Below, one piece after another: positions 8,054 to 15,651 of a DNA stretch of 64,000 nucleotides. How positions within the stretch are numbered: position 1 is the stretch's first letter; the number at the start of each line of letters is the position of its first letter. Under the pieces are notes generated by a model that saw only the letters and a program-made list of their open reading frames with translations, was not told where the DNA came from and did no database searches. The stretch is taken from NCBI GenBank assembly GCA_020250445.1, contig JADCEF010000035.1, positions 1 through 64,000 on the forward strand. The letters are read 5' to 3'. The DNA is from Rhodobacter sp. Lineage in GTDB: Bacteria; Pseudomonadota; Alphaproteobacteria; Rhodobacterales; Rhodobacteraceae. The position numbers and the translations under genes are program-made.

Positions 8054-8956
8054 TCAGCGGCGCGGCATGTGCCGTGCGATCACGGCCTGAATCTGGCGCA
8101 GGCGCGGCACGGCAACCTGTTCCAGGCGGGCCCTGGTGACGGCGCGGTCAAGCGAAATGCAATCCTTCCACAGCGACCGCCCGGCGATGACGCCCGAGGC
8201 ACCGTTGGCCATTGCGGTTTCGACCTGACCCAGAAAGGTTGCGTGATCGACCCCGGCCGACAGGACCGCCCAGGGCACGCCACCCGCCATAGCCGTGATG
8301 TTGGCGCAGGCCCGGGCGGTGCCGGGGAAGGGAATTTTCAGAACCTTGGCACCAAGGTCCAGGCAGATGCGGGACCCGCCCTCGATCAGGCCGGGCAGCC
8401 TTTCGGCATAGGCGGCCTTGTCTTCGCCCTCCAGCGCATAGGTCAGGAATTCAACGACCAGCAGCAGGTTCTCGGCGGCGAAATCGGCGATGACATCCTG
8501 CAGGGTGGTGATGTTGGCGATGTTTGCGGCAGGACTGTCGGAGCGCAGATAAACCATGATCTTGGCACCGGTGCCGCCCAGGTCACGCACGCGGCGGGCC
8601 GAGATTCCGGGAACCAGGGTGGAAATGCGGTACCCTTCGGGCGAGGTGTCCCAGCCCGAGGCATCAAGCCCGATCAGCAGCGCGGTGTCGCGGTGCAAGA
8701 CACCCTCATCGACGATCTGCGGCACGGCACAAAGCGGATCAAGCAGAACGGCGGTGGCATGGCGGGCCAGGTACCGGGCAATGTCCATCTTGGTCAGTCC
8801 CAGAACGGCGTTGCTGATTGCGGCCTGCTCTTCGGGGGTTCCGGCCAGAAGGCTGCGCATGCCGCCGCGCTGGTCACAGGCGATGACCATCATCGCCCCG
8901 TCCTCGCCGCAGATCTGCTGGTAGCCGCGCCGTTCCGCCGTTGTCATCGGGGTCAT
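8054..8956 (-). CDS. LacD/YihT-like class I ketose-phosphate aldolase
   Basis: This 300-residue protein of the tagatose-1,6-bisphosphate aldolase (LacD) and sulfofructose-phosphate aldolase (YihT) group has MVIACDQRGGMRSLL near the N-terminus, VVEFLTYALEG, and the Schiff-base Lys in KVLKIPFPG near residue 205. GVDHATF and the phosphate loop GVIAGRSLW follow. Such enzymes split a ketose phosphate into dihydroxyacetone phosphate and an aldehyde. The ATG at 8956 has AAGGA just upstream. It is the first gene of the minus-strand operon, transcribed away from the SorC regulator across a 174-bp control region. A sulfo-sugar role is not supported, since no sulfoquinovosidase or sulfo-specific partner is present. 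Confidence 0.83.
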   Translation of the reverse strand: MTPMTTAERRGYQQICGEDGAMMVIACDQRGGMRSLLAGTPEEQAAISNAVLGLTKMDIARYLARHATAVLLDPLCAVPQIVDEGVLHRDTALLIGLDASGWDTSPEGYRISTLVPGISARRVRDLGGTGAKIMVYLRSDSPAANIANITTLQDVIADFAAENLLLVVEFLTYALEGEDKAAYAERLPGLIEGGSRICLDLGAKVLKIPFPGTARACANITAMAGGVPWAVLSAGVDHATFLGQVETAMANGASGVIAGRSLWKDCISLDRAVTRARLEQVAVPRLRQIQAVIARHMPRR

Positions 8957-9009
8957 CGGCCGTTCCTTCTGCCTGTCCGCCCTTGGGCGTGTCCTGTAGA
9001 TGCCGCCGC

Positions 9010-9034
9010 CTGTGGCACAAGCTGATTGCCACAG
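9010..9034. promoter_or_regulatory. Inverted repeat in the SorC/aldolase divergent region
   Basis: Perfect 8-bp arms CTGTGGCA and TGCCACAG are separated by 9 bp. The repeat lies between the divergent aldolase operon and the SorC-family gene, close to the aldolase start, so it is a candidate operator for the SorC regulator. It is inferred from symmetry and position only. Confidence 0.45.
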
Positions 9035-9062
9035 GGCCGCGATTGCGCGATATAGTGGGGTG

Positions 9063-9082
9063 GTGCGTAACACGTTGCAGAA
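9063..9082. promoter_or_regulatory. LacI-type operator-like site, degenerate copy of the 28.0-kb palindrome
   Basis: The right half CGTTGCAGAA matches the palindrome at 28020-28039 exactly and the left half is degenerate; 15 of 20 positions agree. The core AACACGTT resembles LacI-family operator cores. It lies in the divergent region ahead of both the aldolase operon and the SorC-family gene. Confidence 0.45.
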
Positions 9083-9130
9083 AGGAATTGCAATCTGTCC
9101 GTTTCCGGTCCCCCGGATCCCCCCCCTGCC

Positions 9131-10078
9131 GTGTCGCCCGAAAGCAGCGAAACGCGGGCCATCCTGCACACCGTTGCCAAGCTGCATTATGAAGCCGACC
9201 TGCCGCAAGTCCAGATCGCGCGGCAGCTTGGCCTGTCGACCGCGACCATCTCGCGCCTGTTGCAGCGGGCACGGGCCGAAGGGATCGTGCGGATCGAGGT
9301 GCGGGATCTTGTGGCACCGGATACCCTGGGCCGGCAGCTTGCCGAACGGCTGAAGCTGCGGCGGGTTTCGGTGATCGACAGCCCGGCCGGTAGCAGCCCG
9401 CTGACCCTTGCGGCCCCTCTGGGTGCCCTTCTGCGCGCCGAATCACTGGGGCCGCAATCTGTCCTGGCGCTGGGCTGGGGCCGGACGGTGCGCGGCGTGC
9501 TGGAAGCCGGGCTGCCGCAGATGCCGGGCGTTATCGTGGTGCCGGCTACGGGGGGGATGCAGCAGCAGGCCCCCCATTTCCAGATCAACGAATTCGTGCG
9601 GATCGCGGCCGGGCAGACCGGCGGCACACCGCACTTCATCCATGCGCCCTATCTGCCCTCTGCCCAGGCGCGGCCGATCTTTCTGTCTGATCCGGCGATC
9701 CGGCATTCCGTGGCGCTGTGGGACCGGATCGATGTCGCCATCGTCGGCGTCGGTCTGCCGCATGCGCTGAACCCGCCCGAAGCCAGCGTGGCGACGGCCA
9801 ATGAACAATCCCTGGTCGATGCCGCGGGCGACGTCATCCGCCATTACTTCAATGCCGCCGGCACGCTTGTTCCCTGGGACGGGGAAGAGCGGATGATCGC
9901 GGTTTCTCCGGCGCAACTGCGCCGCGCGCGGCTGTGTATCGGCGTCGCACTGGGCGAAACCAAGGCCATGGCCATTGCCGCTGCGGCGCGCGCGGAACTG
10001 ATCAGCGCGCTGGTGACCGACGTGCAAACGGCAGAGGCGATCCTTGACCGGACCCGCCCTGACGAACCTCGGGTCTAG
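9131..10078 (+). CDS. SorC-family sugar-binding transcriptional regulator
   Basis: This 315-residue regulator has an N-terminal helix-turn-helix (QVQIARQLGLSTATISRLLQRA, about residues 26-47) and a long C-terminal SorC/DeoR-like sugar-phosphate-binding domain. That domain includes SVLALGWGRTVRGVLEA, VVPATGG and VAIVGVGLP. Family members form tetramers and respond to phosphorylated sugars. The start is taken as GTG at 9131; no ATG lies upstream in frame close by. It diverges from the aldolase operon and precedes the ABC transporter operon by 130 bp, so it probably controls both. Its ligand is expected to be the sugar phosphate made by the local kinases. Confidence 0.87.
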   Translation: MSPESSETRAILHTVAKLHYEADLPQVQIARQLGLSTATISRLLQRARAEGIVRIEVRDLVAPDTLGRQLAERLKLRRVSVIDSPAGSSPLTLAAPLGALLRAESLGPQSVLALGWGRTVRGVLEAGLPQMPGVIVVPATGGMQQQAPHFQINEFVRIAAGQTGGTPHFIHAPYLPSAQARPIFLSDPAIRHSVALWDRIDVAIVGVGLPHALNPPEASVATANEQSLVDAAGDVIRHYFNAAGTLVPWDGEERMIAVSPAQLRRARLCIGVALGETKAMAIAAAARAELISALVTDVQTAEAILDRTRPDEPRV

Positions 10079-10105
10079 GAAATCTGTTTCTGCAAAGAAT
10101 TTCTC

Positions 10106-10134
10106 TTGACGCTGCGGCCGCCGCGCCGTGTAGT
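10106..10134 (+). promoter_or_regulatory. Sigma70-like promoter for the sugar ABC transporter operon
   Basis: TTGACG at 10106-10111 and TGTAGT at 10129-10134 are separated by exactly 17 bp, about 75 bp before the binding-protein start codon. A half-site TTTCTGCAA lies at 10088-10096, just upstream of the -35 element. It matches the half-site of the LacI-type palindrome at 28020-28039. Confidence 0.5.
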
Positions 10135-10208
10135 TGGCGCACGGATAACCAAGATCAGTCCAGCGGCCCGAAGCGGCCGGAGCGACGATCTTATTGGGAG
10201 GAGACGAC

Positions 10209-11192
10209 ATGAAGCGCCGTTCACTTCTGGGCGCTGCTGCGGCAGCAACCCTGACACTGACCCTGGGCCTTGGGGCTGCGCAAGCGCAGGACAAGCTGAC
10301 CATCGCGCTGATCCCGGGCCTGACCACCGACGCCTTCTACATCACCATGCAGAAAGGTGCGCAGGCTGCCGCGGACGCGCTGGGTGTGGAACTGGTGTTC
10401 CAGGGCGCCCCGGATTTCAACCCCGTCACCCAGGTGCCGGTGCTGGATGCCGTGATCGCCCGTGCCCCCGATGCGATCCTGATCGCGCCGACCGACACGA
10501 CCCAGCTGATCGAGCCGCTGCGCAAGGCGCATGATGCGGGCATCCCGGTGATCACCGTCGATACCTTCATCGGGACCGGACAGTACCAGACCGGTGCCGG
10601 GGATGCCGATTTCCCGCTGTCCTACATCGCGTCGGACAATGTGCTGGGCGGCAAGATTGCCGCGCGCGCCCTGGCCGCCGCCATCGGCGGCGAAGGCAAG
10701 GTCTATGTCTCGAACGTGAAGCCTGGCATTTCGACCACCGATCAGCGCGAAGCCGGCTTCAAGCAGGCCATGGCCGAAGAATTCCCGAACATCACCGTTC
10801 TGGAAACCCAGTTCAATGACAATGATGCCAACAAGGCCGCCTCGCAGCTTCAGGGCGTCTTTGCCCGCGAACCCGACCTCAAGGGCGTGTTCGGTGCCAA
10901 CCTGTTCTCGGCGCTGGGGGCCGCGAACGGCGTGCAGCAGGCCGGCAAATCCGGGGTGATCAAGGTCGTGGCCTTTGACGCGCCGACCTCGATCGTGGAC
11001 AACATCAACACCGGTCTTGTCGATGTGGCGATTGCCCAGCATCCGGCGGAAATCGGCTATTACGGCGTTGTCTCGGCCGTGGCGCACCTGACCGGAAATT
11101 CGATTCCGGTGTCCATCGGCACCGGCTTTACCATCATCGACAAGGCCAATATCAGCGATCCGAATGTGGCCAAATACATCTACTCGGACTGA
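10209..11192 (+). CDS. Periplasmic sugar-binding protein of a CUT2-type ABC transporter
   Basis: This 327-residue RbsB-like (Peripla_BP_4) protein has a signal peptide with KRR followed by a hydrophobic core and an AQA cleavage site near residue 26. The mature part has the family strands KLTIALIPGLTTDAFY, DAILIAPTD, GIPVITVDT and GVFGAN. The ATG at 10209 follows a strong GGGAGGAG. It captures a sugar or polyol in the periplasm for the permease and ATPase encoded downstream. A perfect hairpin follows the gene (11205-11230) and may favour higher expression of this protein than of the membrane parts. The substrate is not known; ribose, allose, tagatose or a polyol would all fit the family. Confidence 0.9.
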   Translation: MKRRSLLGAAAAATLTLTLGLGAAQAQDKLTIALIPGLTTDAFYITMQKGAQAAADALGVELVFQGAPDFNPVTQVPVLDAVIARAPDAILIAPTDTTQLIEPLRKAHDAGIPVITVDTFIGTGQYQTGAGDADFPLSYIASDNVLGGKIAARALAAAIGGEGKVYVSNVKPGISTTDQREAGFKQAMAEEFPNITVLETQFNDNDANKAASQLQGVFAREPDLKGVFGANLFSALGAANGVQQAGKSGVIKVVAFDAPTSIVDNINTGLVDVAIAQHPAEIGYYGVVSAVAHLTGNSIPVSIGTGFTIIDKANISDPNVAKYIYSD

Positions 11193-11204
11193 TCCGGCAC
11201 AGTC

Positions 11205-11230
11205 TTCCCGGCGGCCCTGGCCGCCGGGAA
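11205..11230 (+). terminator. Perfect 12-bp-stem hairpin between binding protein and permease genes
   Basis: TTCCCGGCGGCC pairs perfectly with GGCCGCCGGGAA around a 2-nt gap, 12 bp beyond the stop of the binding-protein gene. ACCCTTTT follows. It looks like a partial terminator or mRNA-stabilising hairpin, as is common after binding-protein genes in ABC operons. Confidence 0.65.
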
Positions 11231-11315
11231 ACCCTTTTGCCGCGCCTGGCCGTGCCACCGTTTCCGTCCGGGCGATTGCCCGGCCCTTTTCATCCAGACC
11301 CCGGGACATTGCAGG

Positions 11316-12377
11316 ATGACCACACCCGAGCCGCCCCATCGTGCGCCGGATGGCGTTTCGCCCCCCGCCGACCATGCCGACAAGGCGCGCACCGCGTTGC
11401 AGCGCATTGCCGATCTGCGGGCCTGGCTGTTCCTGGCCTTCCTGATCCTGGCCTTCGAGGTGTGGAGCAGGGTTAGCTTCGGCGGCACCTTCCTGTTCAA
11501 CCCCTTCAACATCCAGTCCATCGCCATTTTCGCGGTTGCGCCGCTGCTGCTGGCCACGGGGCAGACCTTTGTCATCATCTCGGGCGGGATCGACCTGTCG
11601 ATGGGCTTCATCATGGGGCTGGCGGCGGTGGTCGCGGCCCATGTCATCAACTGGGCCACCCCCGGCATGGGGCTGCCGCTGGCCGTGCTTTTCGGCGCGC
11701 TGGTGGCGATTGCGGTGGCGGCGGTGCCCGGCATGGTCAACGGCCTGCTGGTGTCGCGGCTGAAGGTGCCGCCCTTCATCGGGACACTGGGCATGTTCGG
11801 CGTGGCGCGCGGGGTGGCCTTTCTGCTGGCGGGCGGCACCACGGTTCCGGTCCAGAACAGCTTTTTCGCAGCCCTCGGCAATGGCCGCTTCTACGGCGTG
11901 CCGTGGATCGTCATTGTGACGGCGGTCTTCGTGCTGCTGATGCATTACCTGCTCAGCCAGACCCGGTTCGGTCAGCACAACTATGCCATCGGTGCCAATG
12001 TTCAGGCGGCCAGCCGTGCGGGCATTGACATCAAAAGCCACCTTCTGCGTCTTTACATCCTGTCAGGGGTCTGTGCGGGGCTGGCGGGGTTCCTCTATGC
12101 CGCGCGGTTCAGCGCCGGGGCGGCACAGGCGGGCGAGCCCCTGCTGCTGGATTCAGTGGCGGCGGTGGTGATCGGTGGGGCCAGCCTGTTCGGCGGGTCC
12201 GGCACCATTCTGGGCACCGTGGCGGGGGCCTTCGTGATTGCGGTGATCCAGTATGGTCTGGTCTTCATCAATGTGGCCCCGTTCTGGCAGTTCATCAGCG
12301 TTGGCATCGTCATCATCATTTCGGTCCTGATCGACCAGGCGCAGCGGCGCTTCAGCGGGGGTCGGCAAAGTGAATGA
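11316..12377 (+). CDS. CUT2-type sugar ABC transporter permease
   Basis: This 353-residue RbsC-like (BPD_transp_2) inner-membrane protein has about eight to ten hydrophobic helices. It carries the family motif ISGGIDLSMGFIMG and the conserved cytoplasmic region SRLKVPPFIGTLGMFGVARG. The first 40 residues are hydrophilic and slightly longer than usual. It forms the membrane channel for the binding protein upstream and the ATPase downstream. The ATG at 11316 is used; the end of the gene overlaps the start of the ATPase gene if that gene begins at its GTG. Confidence 0.88.
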   Translation: MTTPEPPHRAPDGVSPPADHADKARTALQRIADLRAWLFLAFLILAFEVWSRVSFGGTFLFNPFNIQSIAIFAVAPLLLATGQTFVIISGGIDLSMGFIMGLAAVVAAHVINWATPGMGLPLAVLFGALVAIAVAAVPGMVNGLLVSRLKVPPFIGTLGMFGVARGVAFLLAGGTTVPVQNSFFAALGNGRFYGVPWIVIVTAVFVLLMHYLLSQTRFGQHNYAIGANVQAASRAGIDIKSHLLRLYILSGVCAGLAGFLYAARFSAGAAQAGEPLLLDSVAAVVIGGASLFGGSGTILGTVAGAFVIAVIQYGLVFINVAPFWQFISVGIVIIISVLIDQAQRRFSGGRQSE

Positions 12378-13116
12378 CATGACCCCGCTGCTGGAGGTGC
12401 GGCACCTGTCCAAAGCCTTCGGGCCGGTCCAGGCGCTGAGCGATCTGTCGATGAAGGTCCACGCGGGCGAGGTTGTGGCACTGGCCGGCGACAATGGTGC
12501 GGGCAAGACGACGCTGATCAAGGCGATTTCCGGCGTGTACCGGCCCACTTCGGGCGAGGTGCTGCTGCGCGGCGAGCCGGTGCAGTTCAACTCGCCGCAG
12601 GAGGCGCGCGAGAAGGGGATCGAGACGATCTATCAGGACCTGGCGCTTGCCGATAACCTGACCATCGGCGCAAATATCTTTCTGGGGCGCGAACCGATGC
12701 GGCGCGCCATGGGTTTCCTGCCCGTGCTGGACCGGCGAAGGATGGCCGAAGCCGCCAAGGCGACAATGGCGCTGCTGGATTTCCATGTGAACCGGCTGGA
12801 GGCGCCGGTGTCGAACTTTTCCGGCGGGCAGCGGCAGGCGGTGGCGATCGGCCGGGCGGTTTACTGGAACGCGCAGATCCTGATCATGGACGAACCGACG
12901 GCGGCGCTGGGCGTGCCGGAACAGCGCAAGGTGATTTCGCTGATCCATCAGCTGAAGGCGCAGGGGCGCGGCGTCATCTTCATCTCGCACAACCTGCAGG
13001 ACATTTTCGCGGTGTCGGACCGGATCGTGGTGCTGCGGCGCGGGGTGCAGGCGGGCGAGCGCAAGATCGCCGAGACCAGCCATGACGAGGTGGTCAAGCT
13101 GATGATCGGCGGTTAA
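12370..13116 (+). CDS. Sugar ABC transporter ATP-binding protein (single-domain)
   Basis: This 248-residue ATPase has Walker A GDNGAGKTT (about residues 39-47), signature FSGGQRQAVAIG, Walker B ILIMDEPTAALG and a switch His in FISHNL. Many CUT2 transporters use a double-length ATPase of about 500 residues (RbsA/MglA type). This one is half that length, as in the FrcA-type systems of alphaproteobacteria. Start is GTG at 12370, overlapping the permease stop by 8 bases; an ATG three codons later (12379) is equally possible. A long hairpin-rich gap follows, so the kinase genes downstream may be processed separately. Confidence 0.87.
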   Translation: MNDMTPLLEVRHLSKAFGPVQALSDLSMKVHAGEVVALAGDNGAGKTTLIKAISGVYRPTSGEVLLRGEPVQFNSPQEAREKGIETIYQDLALADNLTIGANIFLGREPMRRAMGFLPVLDRRRMAEAAKATMALLDFHVNRLEAPVSNFSGGQRQAVAIGRAVYWNAQILIMDEPTAALGVPEQRKVISLIHQLKAQGRGVIFISHNLQDIFAVSDRIVVLRRGVQAGERKIAETSHDEVVKLMIGG

Positions 13117-13165
13117 GGGCGATGCCGGTAAGAGTGTCTTTAGCGGTGGTTCCGAACCTTTTGGC

Positions 13166-13208
13166 CGGACCGGTAAGGTCACGCTCCAGTGGAGCGTGGC
13201 CCGGTCCG
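13166..13208 (+). repeat. Two-tier stem-loop
   Basis: Outer arms CGGACC/GGTCCG enclose an inner hairpin at 13177-13201 with CACGCTCC/GGAGCGTG arms around a 3-nt loop, extended by three more pairs including one G-U. It begins about 50 bp after the ATPase stop and could act as a terminator or stabiliser. Confidence 0.5.
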
Positions 13209-13266
13209 TTGCCCGAAGGCGCAAGCCGCAGGGCAAGGGGGGATGGGCCCGGGATGCGGCCGATAT

Positions 13267-13334
13267 ATCCGTCCGCGCCTGCCTGGGCGGGCGCGGCAAC
13301 GCGCCTGCCAAAGGGCAGGCAGGCGCGGACGGAT
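13267..13334 (+). repeat. Long inverted repeat with 17-bp perfect arms
   Basis: The left arm at 13267-13283 (ATCCGTCCGCGCCTGCC) pairs perfectly with the right arm at 13318-13334 around a 34-nt centre. Arms this long are unlikely by chance. Confidence 0.6.
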
Positions 13335-13353
13335 TTGACGCGTGTCAAATCCG
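13330..13353. repeat. Near-palindrome overlapping the long inverted repeat
   Basis: CGGATTTGAC and GTCAAATCCG flank a GCGT centre. It shares four bases (13330-13333) with the right arm of the 17-bp repeat, so the two hairpins could be mutually exclusive. It could also be a protein-binding site. Confidence 0.5.
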
Positions 13354-13367
13354 CCAAGTGCGTAACT

Positions 13368-13386
13368 CCGTCGGTCACCGTGACGG
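13368..13386. repeat. Short imperfect palindrome
   Basis: CCGTC and GACGG flank a GGTCACCGT centre, which itself contains the 6-bp palindrome GGTCACC-like core. It is the last of the run of symmetric elements before the PfkB gene. Confidence 0.3.
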
Positions 13387-13469
13387 CAAAGCTGAGGAAG
13401 CCTGCGGCGCTATCAGGAACGACAGCCCCCGCCACACTGCCGCTTCTCTCACCCCCTGGACCCTGACCC

Positions 13470-14423
13470 ATGGCGGTCACCCCTGTCATCGGCTCTCTTG
13501 GCGAGCTTCTGGTCGAATTTGTCTGTACCGAACAGGGCGGGCGCAACCTGCGGGCCGCGCCCTATGTCGGGCCGTTCCCCAGCGGCGCGCCGGGCATCTT
13601 CATCGATCAGGCGGCGCGCACCGGCGGGCGGGCGGTGTTTGCCGGGGCGGTGGGCGATGATGCCTTCGGTCAGGTGCTGCGCGACCGTCTGGCACAGGCC
13701 GGGGTGGCGCAGAACCTGATCCGGGTGGTGCCGGGCCTGCCCACGGGCACGGCCCATGTCAGCTACAACCGCGACGGCAGCCGGGATTTCGTGTTCAACA
13801 TCGCGCATTCGGCGGCGGGGCGGTTTCCAGACGGGGACGCGGCGGTTGATGCCTTTGTGGCGGCAGGGGTGCGGGTGCTGCACATATCCGGCTCTGCCCT
13901 GGGCGATCCGGATATGCGGGGGCGGACGCTGGCAATCTGCCTGGGGCTGCGGGCGCGGGGCGTGGCGATTTCGGTCGATCCCAATATCCGCACCGAACTG
14001 ATGACCGATGCGGGCTATCTGAAGGTGGTGCGCAGGCTGATGGGCATGGCCGCCTATGTGCTGCCCAGCGACGCCGATGCGGCGCTGCTGTTTCCGGGGC
14101 AGGGCTTTGCCGACTGGTCGGCGGGTCTGCTGGCGGGGGGCGCGTCGGTTGTGGCGCTCAAGCGCGGGGCGGAGGGTGCCGTGGCGCGGGATGCGTGCGG
14201 CACGGTGCAGGTGGCAGGGCACAGCGTCAGGGCGGTTGATCCGACCGGGGCGGGCGATTGTTTCTGCGGCACGCTGGTGCCGCTGCTGGCAGGTGGAATG
14301 CCCCTGGACAAGGCGCTGGTGCGGGCCAATGCGGCGGGGGCGCTGGCGGTGATGCGGCTGGGACCGATGGAGGGGAATTCGACACCGGCACAGATCGACG
14401 CCTTTCTGGCAGGGCAGGGATGA
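13470..14423 (+). CDS. PfkB family ketose kinase (tagatose/fructokinase-like)
   Basis: This 317-residue PfkB kinase carries SGAPGIFIDQAARTGGRAVFAGAVGDDAFG in its lid/substrate region, SVDPNIR, and the catalytic DPTGAGDCFCG near residue 260. It overlaps the next gene, a GatZ/KbaZ protein, by four bases. That pairing resembles the polyol/D-tagatose pathways worked out in Agrobacterium, in which a PfkB kinase makes D-tagatose 6-phosphate and a GatZ homologue epimerises it to fructose 6-phosphate. On that basis a ketohexose is the likely substrate. The assignment is inference from context; the sequence itself shows only a PfkB kinase. Confidence 0.85.
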   Translation: MAVTPVIGSLGELLVEFVCTEQGGRNLRAAPYVGPFPSGAPGIFIDQAARTGGRAVFAGAVGDDAFGQVLRDRLAQAGVAQNLIRVVPGLPTGTAHVSYNRDGSRDFVFNIAHSAAGRFPDGDAAVDAFVAAGVRVLHISGSALGDPDMRGRTLAICLGLRARGVAISVDPNIRTELMTDAGYLKVVRRLMGMAAYVLPSDADAALLFPGQGFADWSAGLLAGGASVVALKRGAEGAVARDACGTVQVAGHSVRAVDPTGAGDCFCGTLVPLLAGGMPLDKALVRANAAGALAVMRLGPMEGNSTPAQIDAFLAGQG

Positions 14424-15649
14424 CCCCGCTGGACGGCATCCTTGCGCGTAACCGGGCGGGCGAAGCCGTTGGCCTGCCGTCCTTCTGCACGGCCCATCCC
14501 GAAACGCTGGCCGCGATCCTGCGCTGTTACCGCGATGACGACGCGCCGGTTCTGATCGAGGCGACCTGCAATCAGGTGAACCAGTCTGGCGGCTATACCG
14601 GCCTGACGCCAACCGCCTTCCGCAGCCTTGTCAACGGCATCGCCTGCGCGCAGGGCGTGGCACCGGGGCGGCTGATTCTGGGGGGCGATCACCTTGGGCC
14701 GAACCCGTGGAAATCGGAACGCGCCGGGGTGGCGATGGACCGCGCGCGGTCCATGGTGGCGGCCTATGTGCAGGCCGGGTTCACCAAGATCCACCTCGAT
14801 GCCTCGATGCCTTGTGCCGATGACGGCGTGCTGGCGCCAGAGGTGATGGCAGATCGGGCGGCGGACCTTGCGGCGGTGGCCGAGGCGGCGGCGGCCGACC
14901 CCTTGCGCTATGTCATCGGCACCGAGGTGCCGCTTCCGGGGGGCGAGACGGCGCATGTGGCAGGCCTTGCCGTGACGCACCCCGGGGCGGTGCGCCGCAC
15001 GCTGGATCTGCACCGCGCCGCCTTCGCCGCGCGCGGGCTGTCGGGGGTGATGGACCGGGTGATGGCCGTGGTGGTGCAGCCGGGGGTGGATTTCGGCAAT
15101 GATCAGGTGGTGGCCTTTGATCCGGTGCGGGCGGCGGCGCTCTGTGCTGCCGCCCCGGCCTTGGGCGGGCCGCTGTTTGAGGCGCATTCGACCGATTACC
15201 AGACCGGGGCGGCGCTGGCCGCGCTGGTGGCGGGGCATTTCCCTATCCTCAAGGTGGGGCCGGAACTGACCTTTGCCTTCCGGCAGGCGATCTTTGCGCT
15301 GGCCGATATCCTGGGTCAGCGCGCTGTGGTGGAGGCGGCCCTGCGCGACACGATGCGGGCCGATCCGGCGGACTGGCGCGCCTATGTGACGGCAGACGGG
15401 CGGGACGGGGCGATGATGCTCTTCGGCCTGTCGGACAGGGTGCGCTATTACTGGTCGCGCCCCGGGGTGCGGCAGGCGGTGGACCGGCTGTTCGCGCAGG
15501 TCCGCGCCAGCGCCCCCATACCGGGTGTGGTGGCACAGGCGACAGGCGGGCTGGTCGGGCCGGTGGACCCCGCGCGTCTGCCCGAGGCGGTGATCGACCG
15601 GATGGTCGGGGCCGTGGTGGCAAAGTACCGCAACGCGACAGGAGGCTGA
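14420..15649 (+). CDS. GatZ/KbaZ family protein, probable ketose-6-phosphate 4-epimerase
   Basis: This 409-residue member of the D-tagatose-bisphosphate aldolase non-catalytic subunit family shows VLIEATCNQVNQSGGYTG, LGGDHLGPNPW, IHLDASMPC and LKVGPELTFAFRQAIFAL blocks. In enterobacteria GatZ/KbaZ supports the class II aldolase GatY/KbaY. In several other bacteria homologues without GatY act as D-tagatose-6-phosphate 4-epimerases. No GatY gene adjoins it; a class II aldolase lies 5 kb away on the opposite strand. The immediate upstream PfkB kinase (ATGA overlap) favours the epimerase role. The conserved Asp, Glu and His residues of a metal site are retained. Confidence 0.85.
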   Translation: MTPLDGILARNRAGEAVGLPSFCTAHPETLAAILRCYRDDDAPVLIEATCNQVNQSGGYTGLTPTAFRSLVNGIACAQGVAPGRLILGGDHLGPNPWKSERAGVAMDRARSMVAAYVQAGFTKIHLDASMPCADDGVLAPEVMADRAADLAAVAEAAAADPLRYVIGTEVPLPGGETAHVAGLAVTHPGAVRRTLDLHRAAFAARGLSGVMDRVMAVVVQPGVDFGNDQVVAFDPVRAAALCAAAPALGGPLFEAHSTDYQTGAALAALVAGHFPILKVGPELTFAFRQAIFALADILGQRAVVEAALRDTMRADPADWRAYVTADGRDGAMMLFGLSDRVRYYWSRPGVRQAVDRLFAQVRASAPIPGVVAQATGGLVGPVDPARLPEAVIDRMVGAVVAKYRNATGG

Positions 15650-15651
15650 CG

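Larger units (their letters stand above)
13117..13469. other. Hairpin-rich intergenic interval
   Basis: This 353-bp gap lies inside an otherwise tightly packed operon and holds no supportable gene. It contains four inverted repeats in a row (13166-13208, 13267-13334, 13330-13353 and 13368-13386), two of them overlapping. This points to structured RNA or a repetitive extragenic element rather than chance. Confidence 0.55.

Noticed and set aside
2977-8956. Sulfoquinovose (sulfo-EMP) operon, because of a PfkB kinase, an isomerase and a YihT-like aldolase
   Set aside because: There is no sulfoquinovosidase, sulfo-specific isomerase of the YihS type, reductase or sulfonate exporter, and extra kinases and aldolases are unexplained by that pathway.
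10088-10096. TTTCTGCAA before the ABC promoter as a full operator
   Set aside because: Only one half-site is present and the opposite arm is not symmetric, so it is mentioned with the promoter and not listed as an operator.
10221-12041. Very long open frame on the minus strand opposite the ABC transporter genes
   Set aside because: It is a shadow of the binding-protein and permease genes, rich in Arg/Gly/His/Gln, with no domain and no ribosome-binding site. Similar antisense frames opposite many other genes were ignored for the same reason.
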